A stretch of DNA of 64,000 bases from Aspidapion aeneum (Eukaryota > Arthropoda > Insecta > Coleoptera > Brentidae). The notes below the pieces were generated by a model that searched no databases, was not told where the DNA came from, and was given only the letters and a program-made list of their open reading frames with translations. The stretch lies in contig OY755047.1 in the NCBI GenBank assembly GCA_963576565.1, positions 34,067,851 through 34,131,850 of the forward strand, in the 5' to 3' direction. Shown here piece after piece: positions 10,090 through 21,573 of this stretch (the first letter of the stretch is position 1; every line of letters begins with the position of its first letter). The translations under genes and the position numbers were made by a program.

Positions 10090-10945
10090 TCGCTTGAACG
10101 CTCATTTTCTTAGCATATCCCCTCGACCTGAAAATACCATACCTCTCGCCAACCCTTCATCTAGATGCCGCGTGTTTCTTCAAATCGTTCGCTCATCTCA
10201 TTTGAGGTCTTCCCCTACTTCTTTTATTTTCCTAGGTCTCCAGTTTACAATACATTTGTTCCATCTATCGTCTTTCTGTCTGATTTTATGACCAGCAAAT
10301 TTCCATTTTAATTTTGCTATTTCTCCTCTGACATCCCTTACTTTTGTTTTATTTATAATACATGCATTCCTTTTCGCATCTGTTAGCTTTACATGTAACA
10401 ATTGCCTTTCCATTGTTCTTTGGGCTTTTGTTACCTTATCGATGCTTGAGTTTTTAAGTGTCCAGGTCTGGGATCCATAGGTAAGTACAGGAAGGGTTTT
10501 ACACTTTCGTTTTGAGGCAATGAGGATATTTTTTATTTTTGAATATGTAGCTTAATGTACCGACTGCTGTACAGGCCAATTTTACTCGTCTCTTGATTTC
10601 AGCTGTTTGGTTTTCTTTTTTTAGTTTAATAATTTGTGCCAGGTATTTATTTACATTCCTTTACTTAATCTATTTTCTTTTAATTTATTTTGATCGTGAT
10701 ATCTTCATCTGTGTTTGTTATGATTTTAGGTGTAGTATAGTTCATACTCAAGCTTATATTTTTAGTTGTTGTATCCTGTTCTTCCAGCATTTTTATCAGT
10801 TCTTCTTCCATATCTGTTATTAAGACGATAACATCAGCATATCTTAGGTAGTTCAAGTATTGTCCGCTTACTTTGATGCCTATTTCTTCCCAATCTAAGT
10901 TTTTTTTATTTAGAGTGTCTAGGAACAATAGTTTTTTTTAACTAT
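10090..10945 (-). pseudogene. LINE reverse transcriptase fragment (minus strand)
   Basis: On the minus strand, 10928-10680 encodes LRYADVIVLITDMEEELIKM, the YADD catalytic block with its second Asp replaced by Val. 10413-10198 encodes RGEIAKLKWKFAGHKIRQKD and WNKCIVNWRPRKIK, the classic connection region of this LINE group. The 10093-10200 part continues to the tail that is also seen on the plus strand at 9840. Stops and frameshifts separate the pieces. The element is 5'-truncated at about 10935. Confidence 0.75.
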
Positions 10946-10969
10946 TGTTCCTAGACTCTCTAAATAAAG
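10905..10969. repeat. Inverted repeat at the 5' end of the LINE fragment
   Basis: TCTAGGAACAATAG (10918-10931) is followed by a short T-rich spacer and then CTATTGTTCCTAGA; the pairing extends outward through AGAG(T)G and TTTA. About 24 bases of LINE sequence are therefore duplicated in inverted orientation at its truncated end. Confidence 0.7.
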
Positions 10970-11480
10970 TTTTCTCTTCTTTTACCTTTATGGCTGAATT
11001 CCTCCACCCTAAACTTGACTGCGTCGGCTCATGCTTCCTGTGGCACTTTGCATCCTATTAACAACCTTTTGCCCTCTGGTTATTCCAGTTCAGGCAAGGT
11101 TTAGGAATGGCAAACATTTGCCCGGATTCTATCAAGGCCTTTTGTGTTTTGCAAAAGTTTTTACGGAATAACCCGTATTTGATTTTTCGGAAGAGTTGTC
11201 AGAATTAATGGTGTTTTAGTTGACCCAGAAACTTCCTTTTAATATTCCTTTCCCTTTTAAAAGTTTTCTTTAGAGAATAGCAAGTGTTTGTTTACAACTG
11301 GGAGTTCTTTTAAAAGAAAAAGGCAAGAGAGAGCTTTTGTATGCACTTAATTAATGTGAAAACGGGAATTTGAAAGAAATTTCGTGGGAAGTAATAGAAA
11401 TAAGAAAGTAATATCGTTCTCTTAAAGAATGTAAAATGGATATTAAAAAAAAAATTGTATGTGCTTAAGATCACACGGCA
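10970..11480. other. Spacer, no gene seen
   Basis: No recognisable coding frame or repeat was found. The stretch is AT-rich with short pyrimidine runs. Confidence 0.5.
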
Positions 11481-11481
11481 G

Positions 11482-11679
11482 AAGTGTAAACTTCAACTAG
11501 GCGAAATTAATAATACTGGCCTTAATCTGCTTCATAATATCGCTCGCTGAGTGTTCCTCTCAGAGTTAGTCGAGTCGAGCCGACTTCACCCGAATGAGCG
11601 TTACATAGCCGAGCCTGACGGCTCAGTTCAATTCAGTATCCACAAAAACTGCTAAACGCGCCTAAAGAAGTTTACACTT
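11482..11679. mobile_element. MITE family C, copy 1
   Basis: Terminal inverted repeats: AAGTGTAAACTTC at 11482 and GAAGTTTACACTT ending at 11679, with TAGGC/GCGCCTA extending the pairing. The interior (CCGAGCCTGACGGCTCAGTT) is GC-rich relative to its surroundings. A second copy lies at 25931-26142. Confidence 0.7.
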
Positions 11680-11713
11680 TAAAAATATTATCTTACTTCA
11701 AAGGTATGGGTGG

Positions 11714-12165
11714 GTAGAGACTCTGTTTGTATTACATATTTTCAAGAATCAAAAATGCGACAAACTTATTAAAGTCAAATTTATTTAGGTCAAAGTCAAA
11801 GGAGGGAAATATCGGTCCTCTATACTCTAGCCTTGTCTAGAGAGAGACGCACCTTCCTTGTTGATTCGTAAGCATTGAAAAATTAAATTAAACGATTTTT
11901 GGCAAATATTTACAGGGGGTGACGGACAAACGTGTTTGTTAATGTGTTACAAGAATTGATTTCACTCACCCCTGACAAACTTAATTATTTTAGTGAAATG
12001 CCCATGAACTTGGAAAGAAAATAACACACCCAAAAAATGTGATTTTGAGTGACATTGATGGGTTTGTTGCGTCTCTATTTCCTGAAAATATGTCATACTA
12101 CTGGGTAGGTTCGGTTCGGTTCGGTTCGGTTCATTGCAGTGACCCTACTACAGGGTCTCTATGGG
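11714..12165. repeat. Degenerate inverted-repeat element with GGTTC microsatellite
   Basis: The left part (ACATATTTTCAAGAATC..ATGCGACAAAC, 11740-11766) is the reverse complement of 12064-12097 (GTTTGTTGCGTCTC...CTGAAAATATGT). Near the right end, GGTTC is repeated four times at 12109-12131. No coding sequence. Confidence 0.45.
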
Positions 12166-12379
12166 TGGATAGCACTACCAAATGTTTGACGCACGTTACC
12201 TGTTAAATTTTTTTATGATTATTTTTTTGATCCCACAACAACACGTTCGTTTTGCCAGGTACGTCTCTGTGACGCAAATTTTCCTAAAATTGGGAAAACT
12301 AAAGGAACGTGCACTTAAAACAGGCACAAGTGTAAAAAATACTCTGCCAATCGATGGGCACCTAAGCTTACACTAGGTT

Positions 12380-12892
12380 CTATAGTTATAGTGTGAGCTA
12401 ATATAATCAAAAACTGAAATATATTTTATTCAACTCCAGACTCAATTACCTTTCGTTTGATACCACACAAGCCATGTTACCCTTTTAAAAAAAACTAAAA
12501 TGTGTTTTGTTTAACTCCAGACTCAATTACCTTTCGTTTGATATCACACACGCCATATTTTCACATAAACTCTAATTTTTGGAATCTACCCCCACCCTTT
12601 TATTTGGCTTGCGTTCGGTGGATTTTGTTCATTTTTAAATGGGACCATCACGGCCCAAGACCCAACTTAGGTACCAAATTTCATTAAAATCGGACAAGCG
12701 GTTATTGAGTTATGCGGGTTGGTCGTTACAGACAGACATACAGACAGACATACAGACAGACAGACAGACAGCAAAACAAAAAAGTTTCAAAATCATCTGA
12801 AACGCAAAGATATATAAAAATTTTTGAAATCGGAGCAACTTTTTTTTTCTCGAAAAAATTACGATAACCATAGCTCACACTACTTATAGTAG
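12380..12892. mobile_element. MITE with AGTGTGAGCTA ends
   Basis: CTATAGTTATAGTGTGAGCT at the left and AGCTCACACTACTTATAG at the right are inverted repeats about 510 bp apart. A second AGTGTGAGCTAATA follows at once. The interior has a duplicated block (AACTCCAGACTCAATTACC at 12431 and 12513) and a CAGACAGACATA run with the upstream 'aaatcgg..aagcggtta' motif shared with family B. Confidence 0.6.
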
Positions 12893-13200
12893 TAGTGTGA
12901 GCTAATACCTATTTCGACATATTTTTATTGGGTCTCAACTCAAAACTTTGCTCGAAACCTCGAAGTTATCTTAGGTGTTTACGTCTCTTAAGGTGCGGAT
13001 AAAATGCTGACAGGTTCGGCATCCAGTATCAACCCCTCCTACCTCTAGCTAACTAATTCGTGTTGTCAGTTCAATAAAATATTAGTCAAGTGGATTACAG
13101 ATATAAATCAAACGTGAACACGTGCTTTCAGTGAACGATACTTGATTTAACAATGATTCAACGAATGTAGCAAATAAGTAATTTGCTTCTCTGTTGAATT
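12893..13200. other. Spacer, no gene seen
   Basis: No recognisable coding frame. It directly precedes the first unit of the 745-bp duplication. Confidence 0.5.
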
Positions 13201-14690
13201 TTGTTTTTTTTTACTATGTATTCGTGTAACTTTAATTTTAAATTCAAATTTTGCGCCAAATTCACGTATTCGGAAAACCCACACAATTTCAATTTTGATT
13301 GGCACAAGCAAAACGCCAGCGCCATCTACGAAAAATGAATCTGCGCAAAAAGGCGTAACCAAGAAAAGATTCGTCTGTCGTATTCTATCGAGATCACCAC
13401 GCAGCATGATGATAAATTCTATTAACCAAAAAATCCAATAACATTCTTAGAAAATCAAACTAAACCATTACACAAACAAGTGATTCTAGTGTGGATCGAC
13501 TGCGACTGGGCCAGCAAGAGGAGCTCCTCTGGACGACGGAAACATCTAAAAAGGTGAGTGTCAATCCTCTATATTGTCTTTGTGTGGCTCGGAAAAATTA
13601 ATATTTTTACATCGTCCTTTTAAGGATTTTTGCACCAAGATTTTATAAAACGACCAGCGCGCTTACAGTCCCGCGGCTCTACCTCATACCTCAAACCTCA
13701 AAACATCAACACTATGTGCACTTAAAACTTGAGCATATTATAATCTAGAATACTTTGTAGCATTGACACAATATACCTGTAAAAATATTTTCAAGAAAAC
13801 TGCAAAATTTTTTCACCCTTTCATAAATGTTTAGCCAATTAACTAATAAATAATAAATAAACAAGTCACCAACCCATGATCGAAGGAGTATAATGAGTTA
13901 AAAATTTATTGAACTAAATGCATATCGAGGGTCCAAGTGCAGTTTCACATATTTTTTACTATGTATTCGTGTAACTTTAATTTTAAATTCAAATTTTGCG
14001 CCAAATTCACGTATTCGGAAAACCCACACAATTTCAATTTTGATTGGCACAAGCAAAACGCCAGCGCCATCTACGAAAAATGAATCTGCGCAAAAAGGCG
14101 TAACCAAGAAAAGATTCGTCTGTCGTATTCTATCGAGATCACCACGCAGCATGATGGTAAATTCTATTAACCAAAAAATCCAATAACATTCTTAGAAAAT
14201 TAAACTAAACCATTACACAAACAAGTGATTCTAGTGTGGATCGACTGCGACTGGGCCAGCAAGACGAGCTCCTCTGGACGACGGAAACAACTAAAAAGGT
14301 GAGTGCCAATCCTCTATATTGTCTTTGTGTGGCTCGGAAAAATTAATATTTTTACATCGTCCTTTTAAGGATTTTTGCACCCAGATTTTATAAAACGACC
14401 AGCGCGCTTACAGTCCCGCGGCTCTACCTCATACCTCAAACCTCAAAACATCAACACTATGTGCACTTAAAACTAGAGCATATTATAATCTAGAATACTT
14501 TGTAGCATTGACACAATAAACCTGTAAAAATATTTTCAAGAAAACTGCAAAATTTTTTCACCCTTTCATAAATGTTTAGCCAATTAACTAATAAATAATA
14601 AATAAACAAGTCACCAACCCATGATCGAAGGAGTATAATGAGTTAAAAATTTATTGAACTAAATGCATATCGAGGGTCCAAGTGCAGTTT
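13201..14690. repeat. Tandem duplication, two 745-bp units
   Basis: Unit 1 is about 13201-13945 and unit 2 about 13946-14690 (matching ACTATGTATTCGTG at 13213 and 13958). I count roughly nine single-base differences, so the copies are about 99% alike. Each unit has the same short minus-strand open frame (start MLRGDLDRIRQTNLFLV) and, on the plus strand, the segment GGATCGACTGCGACTGG running into AAAAAGGTGAGTG, which matches a splice-donor consensus. Whether this is a duplicated 5' exon or only repeat DNA cannot be told from the sequence. Confidence 0.85.
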
Positions 14691-14928
14691 CTAAGTGCAG
14701 TTTTAAAACTTTACAGAAGAAGTAAAAAACTGCAGTTAACTGCAATGAGAGCTGATTTTTTTTAAAACTTTTACTAAGGAAAATATTTTTTTTTAATATT
14801 AGAATTTTTGCACAAACTCAAGTGCTTCTTAATAGATTGTGCCACCTGTCATGATCATAATGATGCCGAAAAGCCAAAATTAAAAAAAAATTCACTTACG
14901 AGTTACTGCACTTGGACCCTCGATATGC
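14665..14928. mobile_element. MITE at the end of the duplication
   Basis: GCATATCGAGGGTCCAAGTG at 14665 is inverted at 14909-14928 (CACTTGGACCCTCGATATGC), giving an element of about 264 bp. Unit 1 of the duplication ends with only the first ~30 bases of the same element (13920-13945), so the duplication junction lies inside this MITE. Confidence 0.7.
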
Positions 14929-15721
14929 AGAAACTAAATATATTATTATTTTGTCCTTACAATTAGTTTTATAATATGAGTTGGTTTAATTATTTGTCAT
15001 TATTATGCCATATCTATTTCGGGGTCTTGTGTGACCTCAAAAGGCGGGACTGTAGACCAATATCTAATACATACAAAAATACATAATTTTCTTAAGTAGT
15101 AAACCGTTAGATAGAATTCCAGCTAGTGATTGGTTGAATGAACCTTGTTACTAACTGGCATTCTAAGTGAAGCTAACATGTTCGGTAAAGTCTTTAAATT
15201 GTCTTTGGAATCATTTAACGGAATATATTATACTCAGAAGGGTTTCGAACTGATTGCTGATTTTTCACTTTATTATTTGTCCCATCTCACATTGTGTACT
15301 AGTGTTTCTTGGAGCCAAGGATATTGCAGTAGCTTGCACTTTCCTCCATGGTGTCGAATAGCCTTTTGGACAATTTTTAGCAACCTTGTGCAGGAGTGTT
15401 CTTAGCTTTTTTTTTATTCTGAATTTAAGTAGCGCATTGTACATTTAATTATTTTCTCAGGTCTTTTACGTAGTGAGTCGACTTTTATTTTGAGAAAAAA
15501 GAGTCAACAACCACATATATATTTTACTTTTCTTTGGGTAGTGAAATAAGAATCATCCTCATAGGATATGGTTGGGTGGTGGAGGCAGATAAAGTGGACT
15601 TCCCTAGCAGTTTTTGTTTAGTTTTATTATAGAGTTAGTTTAGTGTGTCTAGTCTAGCGGTACAAGCTTATGTCAATAAACTTTAGTCGACATTTTACTA
15701 AACGAATAAAACAGTAGGTAA
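14929..15721. other. Spacer, no supported gene
   Basis: AT-rich. An 86-codon plus-strand open frame (15145-15405) carries no motif I recognise and is probably chance. Confidence 0.5.
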
Positions 15722-16986
15722 TGTTTAAACACTTTATTGTTTCTCGTATTAAGTATTCTCCACGAAAATTAATGCACTTTTTCATACGCTCAAACCAGTT
15801 GACAAAGCTGTAATTTCAGTCAGTAAAGTTTTTGCAAAGTCACTTGAATAACTCCTAATACGGGGTTCTATCGATTTCATGAAATTTTGCTTCATTCTGC
15901 CCTTCAAAAGTTATCCAAATTCATATAAAATCTTGCTGGTATAATTTCAACCCTACCGACAGAGAAAAAGCGCGACTCTTTGCAGTCCGACTACAAAGTA
16001 TTTGTTTTCCGACTGACCGAGGCCAGGTGGATGGACGGCACCTGATTGGCAGATTTTTATGAGGTGCGCTTTTAATTGCTTTCAGGTGTTCGTTTCGGGA
16101 CCCCTTTAGTAGGCAGTATGCAGAGTTAGAAAATAAATCAGTGTCGTTTCTGTAGGTGTAGGAATAGAAAGTTTTATTATCTATTTTTATTCCTTTAGTT
16201 TACGCCATAATTCAATGAAATAATTTTTATGAGTATATCTACCGCCGCCCATGTCACTTTCTTTAAAGGATATGCCGATGGTCAGCTTTTATCTTTGTTC
16301 AACTGACTTTGCAAAAACTATACTAAAAAATTCTCGAAGGCGTCGGCTGCCTCCTCTTGGGGCTAAAATCTTTGACTGCGCTGTCCATTCTTGATTTTCC
16401 GAAAATTATAGAAAGCGCTGGGACTTAAGTCGGGACTATACGGAGGATGGTCCAACAATTCGACGTTTTGTTGGGTTAAAAATTCAATTGTTTTTTTGTG
16501 TTTTGTGCGAACTTGAATTATCTTGGTGGAATATGATTTGTCGTTCCGGGTTTGTATTGCGGAAAGCAGTAACAGTCCTTTCATCTTTTAAAGGAATTTT
16601 TAATACATGACATGCTTTTGATATAAATGTCGCGGCCACCAATTGACTCTAGCTTCTTTCTGTTCTTCGGTTAACAGATGCGGTATCCAGCGGGAAACTA
16701 AATATCTTACCCCTTATTCTTTATACGAAATACTTTGAATTGAGGTCTTTGAAATCATTAATGAACCCTCAATCTCGCGATATGTCACATGCCGATCTTT
16801 CGTGAAAAGCATGCGCACAGCATCGATGTTTTCCTGTGTGACAGCCGTTTTTGGTGCACCTGACCATGGATTGCTAATCCATTCACGCTTAAATTCTCCA
16901 TACCAACGAGGGCATTTTTGTTGAGATTATTTCCTTCAAAAGTTGTGGAAAATTATAGCCTCAAAATGTTCTCGCTTTAATTCCAT
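15722..16986 (-). pseudogene. Mariner-like transposase, broken
   Basis: Read on the minus strand from ATG at 16984-16986: MELKREHFEA opens the N-terminal helix-turn-helix region; a little further on come KTAVTQENIDAV and RHVTYREIEGSL, then SRWIPHLLTEEQKEARVNWW. After frameshifts and a stop comes HPPYSPDLSPS, the YSPDL block of the mariner DDD catalytic domain (16363-16584). The final part (GEY-like ending before 15722) matches the mariner C-terminus. The middle catalytic part is partly lost, and a MITE interrupts the 3' half at about 15820-16325. Clearly inactive. Confidence 0.85.
15820..16325. mobile_element. MITE nested in the mariner pseudogene
   Basis: TAAAGTTTTTGCAAAGTCA at 15824 and TGACTTTGCAAAAACTATA ending at about 16322 are inverted repeats of about 24 bp with the TA target expected for Tc1/mariner-type ends. 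Mariner C-terminal coding lies on one side and the YSPDL block on the other. About 500 bp, no own ORF recognised. Confidence 0.75.
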
Positions 16987-18866
16987 ATTTCGACCGATTT
17001 GTTATCTTAAAAAATTCACTGTAGCTATAAAACTATATGTCTCGTACTGACGTTTTGAATTTAAGTTAAGTGAAGATTGAGGTTTAGTCTTAGTAGGAAA
17101 GTAGAAACATTCTATCATTGTCGCCCTATATGTTCCCATTTGCAAAATATAAAAAGCACCCCTCGTCTACTTCTTTACATAACAATATCAACTTTTTATC
17201 TTACCGACTTTAAATAAACTATGGCAAGAAACAACTAGTTGTTGTCCCATCGGACCACCCTCATAGTAATAAATCACTCGTCATTTTAAATATAAGAAAT
17301 TGGTAGAATACAATGGAGATGATAAATTGTTCTACAGATATTATTTTTGTTCGATATCTGATGGATATTCTATTCAACTTTCAAAGCAATTTGTATGGTA
17401 CGTCCAGAAAGAATAGAGTTCTAATAGAGAGAAACACAAACATTTCTATAAATTGTTTTTACAAAATGTTTCTATTTAAAAATCTTGTTCCCTTAAAATT
17501 GGTGCCAAGATTTTCACTTTATAATAAATTATTATGCTTTATTATAAATGCGCGTTTAGCAAGACAAAGTATATACGCTAATTTTTCTAAGTCTAGTTAT
17601 AAAACTTGTATATTCCTAGAATTTTGTATAAAATAGTTTCAAATTTAAGTGCCAAACATGAGGAGTGGTTTAAAGTTTGAAAAATTATTAAAAATATTAA
17701 TTTAATAGAAAAAAAAACATTTAAAGCTAGATAATAATATAAATAACTTAAAACTCTCAGATGCTTTACTGTATTGAATTTAAACCAATATTTAACTATA
17801 ATAAAAAGCTAAATATTGAAATCCTTTCTAAGCAATACTCTCCTGAATAATTATTATTGTTGAAAAGCATTCGGGCCAACGCCAACTTTTCCAAATAATT
17901 AACTTTTAAGATATAGTTTGAAATGGTGCCCACTGACGTATTTAAATTTTTTAGGTTTGCAGCTATATAAAACATTACTTAGAATATCATGAAAATTCCT
18001 AGGATATGTTCTTCAGACTTTTAGGAGGAAGTTATTAGGGTTAATAAATCTTAACCAAGTAGCATCAATTAGTCGTGAAATTTGTGAAAATCAAAGTTGC
18101 ACTGAACGCAAACAATGTGTGAAAGTTTTTCATTGATTCTATGATCGACTATGGTACTAATGATTATTTACGCAACTCTTCGCCACCTATTTTTAAAGCA
18201 GTTATGTTTTTAATTGTAATTAATACGTTTACAAAACGTTTTCTCGACGCAAAATTTGTAGTACCATTTCTAGTTTAAAACACAATGCTTCCTCGCTGTT
18301 GAGCCCCATGCAGTTGTGTGCTTGCAATTATTATCGATCTACACAGAGTACGTTGGTCCAGCTCCTATTTAAACAAAGATTAAAAATCTGGTTTCTTTAT
18401 TTTCATGGGCAAATCAGGCCTTTGATGTACATGAAAACCACACTCCATATTAAGTATATTTTTTTTATGTGTCAAACGCACTTTGTTTATTGTATTACAA
18501 TCTACGCACCTAAGAAAATCATTTAACGGCAAGATAAAGAAACTATAATTTTGTAAAAATACGTCAGAATAGCGGGGCGCCGCGCCGATTTGAAATGGCT
18601 AAATCCGGTAATACTTGACAGTAAACTGTGGTGCCTTCCTTAATTTTTTGGTAGAAGACTTTTCATAGTCATATAAAGTGTTCATAAATTGTTAAAAACA
18701 TGTTTATTTTCCGCTAAATTAGTTAGCAAACAATATCATGTAGTCACTACGATAAAAGCCTGGCGCCGTTTACCCGACCAGAAAATCATCCAATAAATAG
18801 GTTCAAAACAGAGTCAATGTATTGAAATAAAACTTGTTTAATAAAAGAATTAAACAAAAATTAAAT
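16987..18866. other. Spacer, no supported gene
   Basis: No recognisable protein motif. Short open frames at 17313-17636 and 18299-18526 are AT-rich and look like chance. The 5' end of the mariner is probably near 17250 (GTCCCATCGGACCACC), but I could not confirm its terminal repeat. Confidence 0.5.
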
Positions 18867-18867
18867 A

Positions 18868-19052
18868 CAGTCGAACCTCTATAACTCGAACCTGAAGGGA
18901 CAACCAAAACATTTCGAGTTATGGAGAGTTCGAGTTATAGAAACTCGAGTAACATAGGTTAAAATACATGTAAAAAGTGCAGGGACCACTTAAAAGGTTC
19001 GAGTTATAGAGAGGTTCGAGTTATAGAGGTTCGAGTTAGAGAGGTTCGACTG
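18868..19052. mobile_element. Pogo/Tigger-type MITE, 185 bp, TA duplicated
   Basis: Starts CAGTCGAACCTCTATAACTC and ends GAGAGGTTCGACTG, flanked on both sides by TA (18866-18867 and 19053-19054). 'CAGTCGAACCTCTATAACTCGAA' type ends are characteristic of pogo-group elements. The inner part also repeats TTCGAGTTATAGAG on both arms. Confidence 0.85.
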
Positions 19053-19054
19053 TA

Positions 19055-19690
19055 TATCAATTTTACGTGGCTAGAGATATTAGACATCTTATATTTATCA
19101 CATATACCTAGTGATAGCCGTAAATTGCTGCAAACACGATTATAAGTAAACAAGATGCCTTTCTACCATGTCAGATAACTACCAGTAGAAAGAACGACTT
19201 AAATCTTTTGTTTTATGTTATATCAGTCCTACTATAAAAAGCACTTGTTAGAATTTTAATTAGTTAGTAAATTATTTTTTAGTTTTAATTTTTATTTTTG
19301 AATTTTAAAAGGCTAGTCACAAATAATAAAAGACGAGGATTTCACTTTAATTTGAACCGAAAGACAAATAAATAAATTATGAAGAGCTCCGATGTTTTCT
19401 AAAAAGCCCATTTTCTATGGAAAACCTCGGCACGTGTGAGGTAGATGTATTAAAAAACTTGCTCAAACTTTGACAGTTATTAATAACCCAGACGTGCACG
19501 GGACGGCTTGTAAGGCCGCATGTTAAAAATATAATCGAAGGAAAAACATCGAATAAATCTTTTTCTGGTAACGGGCAGCATGGAAAAGTTAAGATTTGGG
19601 TCACTGGATCGCAGGAACTGACCCTAAGCTCATTGAGTTTTTATAGGTTTGGTTAAGAGTTGCGAAAGTTACACAGAAAAAAAGATATTA
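19055..19690. other. Spacer, no gene; contains a short duplicated block
   Basis: 19525-19620 (AAAAATATAATCGAAG..., GGTAACGGGCAGCATGG) is repeated at 20307-20412. No gene recognised. Confidence 0.6.
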
Positions 19691-19840
19691 AATCTGGAAT
19701 ATGGGGGTACGGCAGTTTCACACCAAGTTTGCGTAAACTGCTGTATAATCTTTTCTTGCAACACCACACACTCTTCTTCGGAATGAGCTAGGAAACATAA
19801 ACTTTGCACAGTCGTAGATCTTCATATAGTCTAAGAGCCC
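19690..19840 (-). repeat. Tail module of composite repeat A, solitary inverted copy
   Basis: GGGTACGGCAGTTTCACACC to CTTTGCACAGTCGTAGATC is the reverse complement of the tail module at 8600-8760 and 32550-32690. No head or array is attached here. Confidence 0.6.
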
Positions 19841-20459
19841 AGTAGGATTTTGGGCTTGAATTGCAAACCGATACTTATATATTTTAGTCGATTCGTCATA
19901 AGACCCAAAAAAAATTAAGATACCTGCGAAAATCCTGCATAAACAATCTTTGTTTAAAGATGGCGAAAAGGAGTTTGAATCAAATGTACGTAACTTTTTT
20001 ATTATGACATCCAATTTACACAAACAAATTCTGATTAGCTTCTACTATAATGGCCTCTCAAAAACACTATTAATACTTTGTTTTTATTTGTCTCTATACT
20101 ATAAATTCTGTAAGTTTCTCAAACACGCTGTTTTTTTTTATAGATTTTTTGATATTTTGAAAAAAACTACTGGTTTTACAAAAATAACATAAAAATTAAA
20201 AAATATGCAGATTGTTAAGATGTATTCATGGTGGGTCTAATATTTGTTGTAGATTAAGCGGTTCTCGAATTACACTCAAAAAACCACTAAATTAGCCTAT
20301 ATATGTTAAAAATATAATCGAAGAAAAAGCATCGAATAAATCTTTTTCTGGTAACGGGCAGCATGGAAAAGTTAAGATTTGGGTCACTGGATCACTGGAT
20401 CGCAGAAACTGACCCGTTTGGTTAAGAGTTGCGAAAGTTACATAGAAAAAAGATATTAA

Positions 20460-20872
20460 ATCTGGAATATGGAGACATGGCAGCGCCCCGCCAAGTTCGC
20501 GTAAACTGTTGTACTATCTTTTCTTGCAATATTTCAGCCCACCACACATTCTACTTCGGAATGAGCTAGGAAACTCAAACTTTGCACAGTCATAGATCTT
20601 CATAGAGTTAACAGCCCCTTCAAGTTTTATTTAAAAACCCCAACGTTTTAATTAAAAACTCAAGAAATAAATAATATTCCGCATACTTTACTACTTTAAA
20701 ACTTAAATAATATCCAAATCCGTTAAAACAGGAGTGAAATCTTAACAAAAACATTTCATGTAAAAAAAAGCCAAGTACGCGAAAATGGTATTTCGTAAAA
20801 AGAATTGAGATAAAAGTAAAGCCAAGTTCTCTCTCTCTTACTAGTATGGAAATGTTTTTCTAAACTTGGCCA
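20460..20872 (-). repeat. Composite repeat A, inverted copy without satellite
   Basis: Reading on the minus strand: one head arm (20872-20749), the linker with TATGCGGAATATT, then the tail module (20620-20460). The 140-bp satellite units between linker and tail are absent. Confidence 0.7.
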
Positions 20873-21110
20873 TAAAATCTAAAAAATCAAGAGAATTGAA
20901 ATAACTATTGGTAGAAAAAATTAATTCCAAATAAAATATAGATCACAGTAGGCTTTGTAAAATGAAAATTTTGCCACTTGTAAAACAAAATATTGATATT
21001 TTTAACTATCATCTCATCTAATTTTAAGTGTAATTTTTTTGTTGCAAGTTTTAGTTAATTTGTTTAGTGCTCGTTATAAAAAATACATTTTATCAGTTCT
21101 CTAGCGAAAA
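20873..21110. other. AT-rich spacer
   Basis: No gene seen. Confidence 0.5.
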
Positions 21111-21118
21111 TTTTGTGA

Positions 21119-21510
21119 CAGCGGCGTAGCGTGCCCGAAAGGGGGGGGGGCGACAGCTAAAAAGGGCGCCTCAGAAAACTGATGAAAAATCTTGTTAAAA
21201 AAAAAACAAAAAGGTCAATCTCACCCTCTCACAAATCTTGCGACCAAACAAAAAAAAAAGGTCATCATGTGTGAGGGGGCGGCCGATAAGTCACAAGGGC
21301 GCCTCTCACGAATCTTGCGACCAAAAAAAAAAACAAAAAAAGAAAAAAAAAAGCTCTTCATGTCGTTAGTTTCCTTTGGCACCCACTCAATTGGCCGTTA
21401 CCGGCCCGACTTAATAAAGCTGAGGGCGCTTCGGCCACCTATGGGGCGCCACTACCCTCGGGGCGGGGGAGCGACGAACCCCCCGCGCCCCCCCTTACGC
21501 TACGCCGCTG
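21119..21510. mobile_element. hAT-type MITE with exact 8-bp target duplication
   Basis: Begins CAGCGGCGTAGCGTG and ends CTACGCCGCTG. The 8 bases TTTTGTGA occur directly before (21111-21118) and directly after (21511-21518). An 8-bp duplication and CAG...CTG ends are hAT hallmarks. The interior is unusually GC-rich (G and C runs near 21140 and 21480) with tandem-like blocks (TCTCACAAATCTTGCGACC and its variant). Confidence 0.9.
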
Positions 21511-21573
21511 TTTTGTGAGTACCCCAAAGTACCCAAAAAAAGCATTGGTTTTTAATAAAGCATTTTATGGTTA

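Noticed and set aside
12109..12131. GGTTC repeats as telomeric DNA
   Set aside because: Insect telomere repeats are TTAGG or related; this is only four units inside an inverted-repeat element, so it is a simple microsatellite.
13147..13407. Minus ORF MLRGDLDRIRQ... as a gene
   Set aside because: It occurs in both units of the duplication with different C-termini, and the ends are set only by the junction sequence; no known domain.
21192..21518. Lysine-rich 108-codon ORF
   Set aside because: Translation of the A- and G-runs of a hAT-type MITE.
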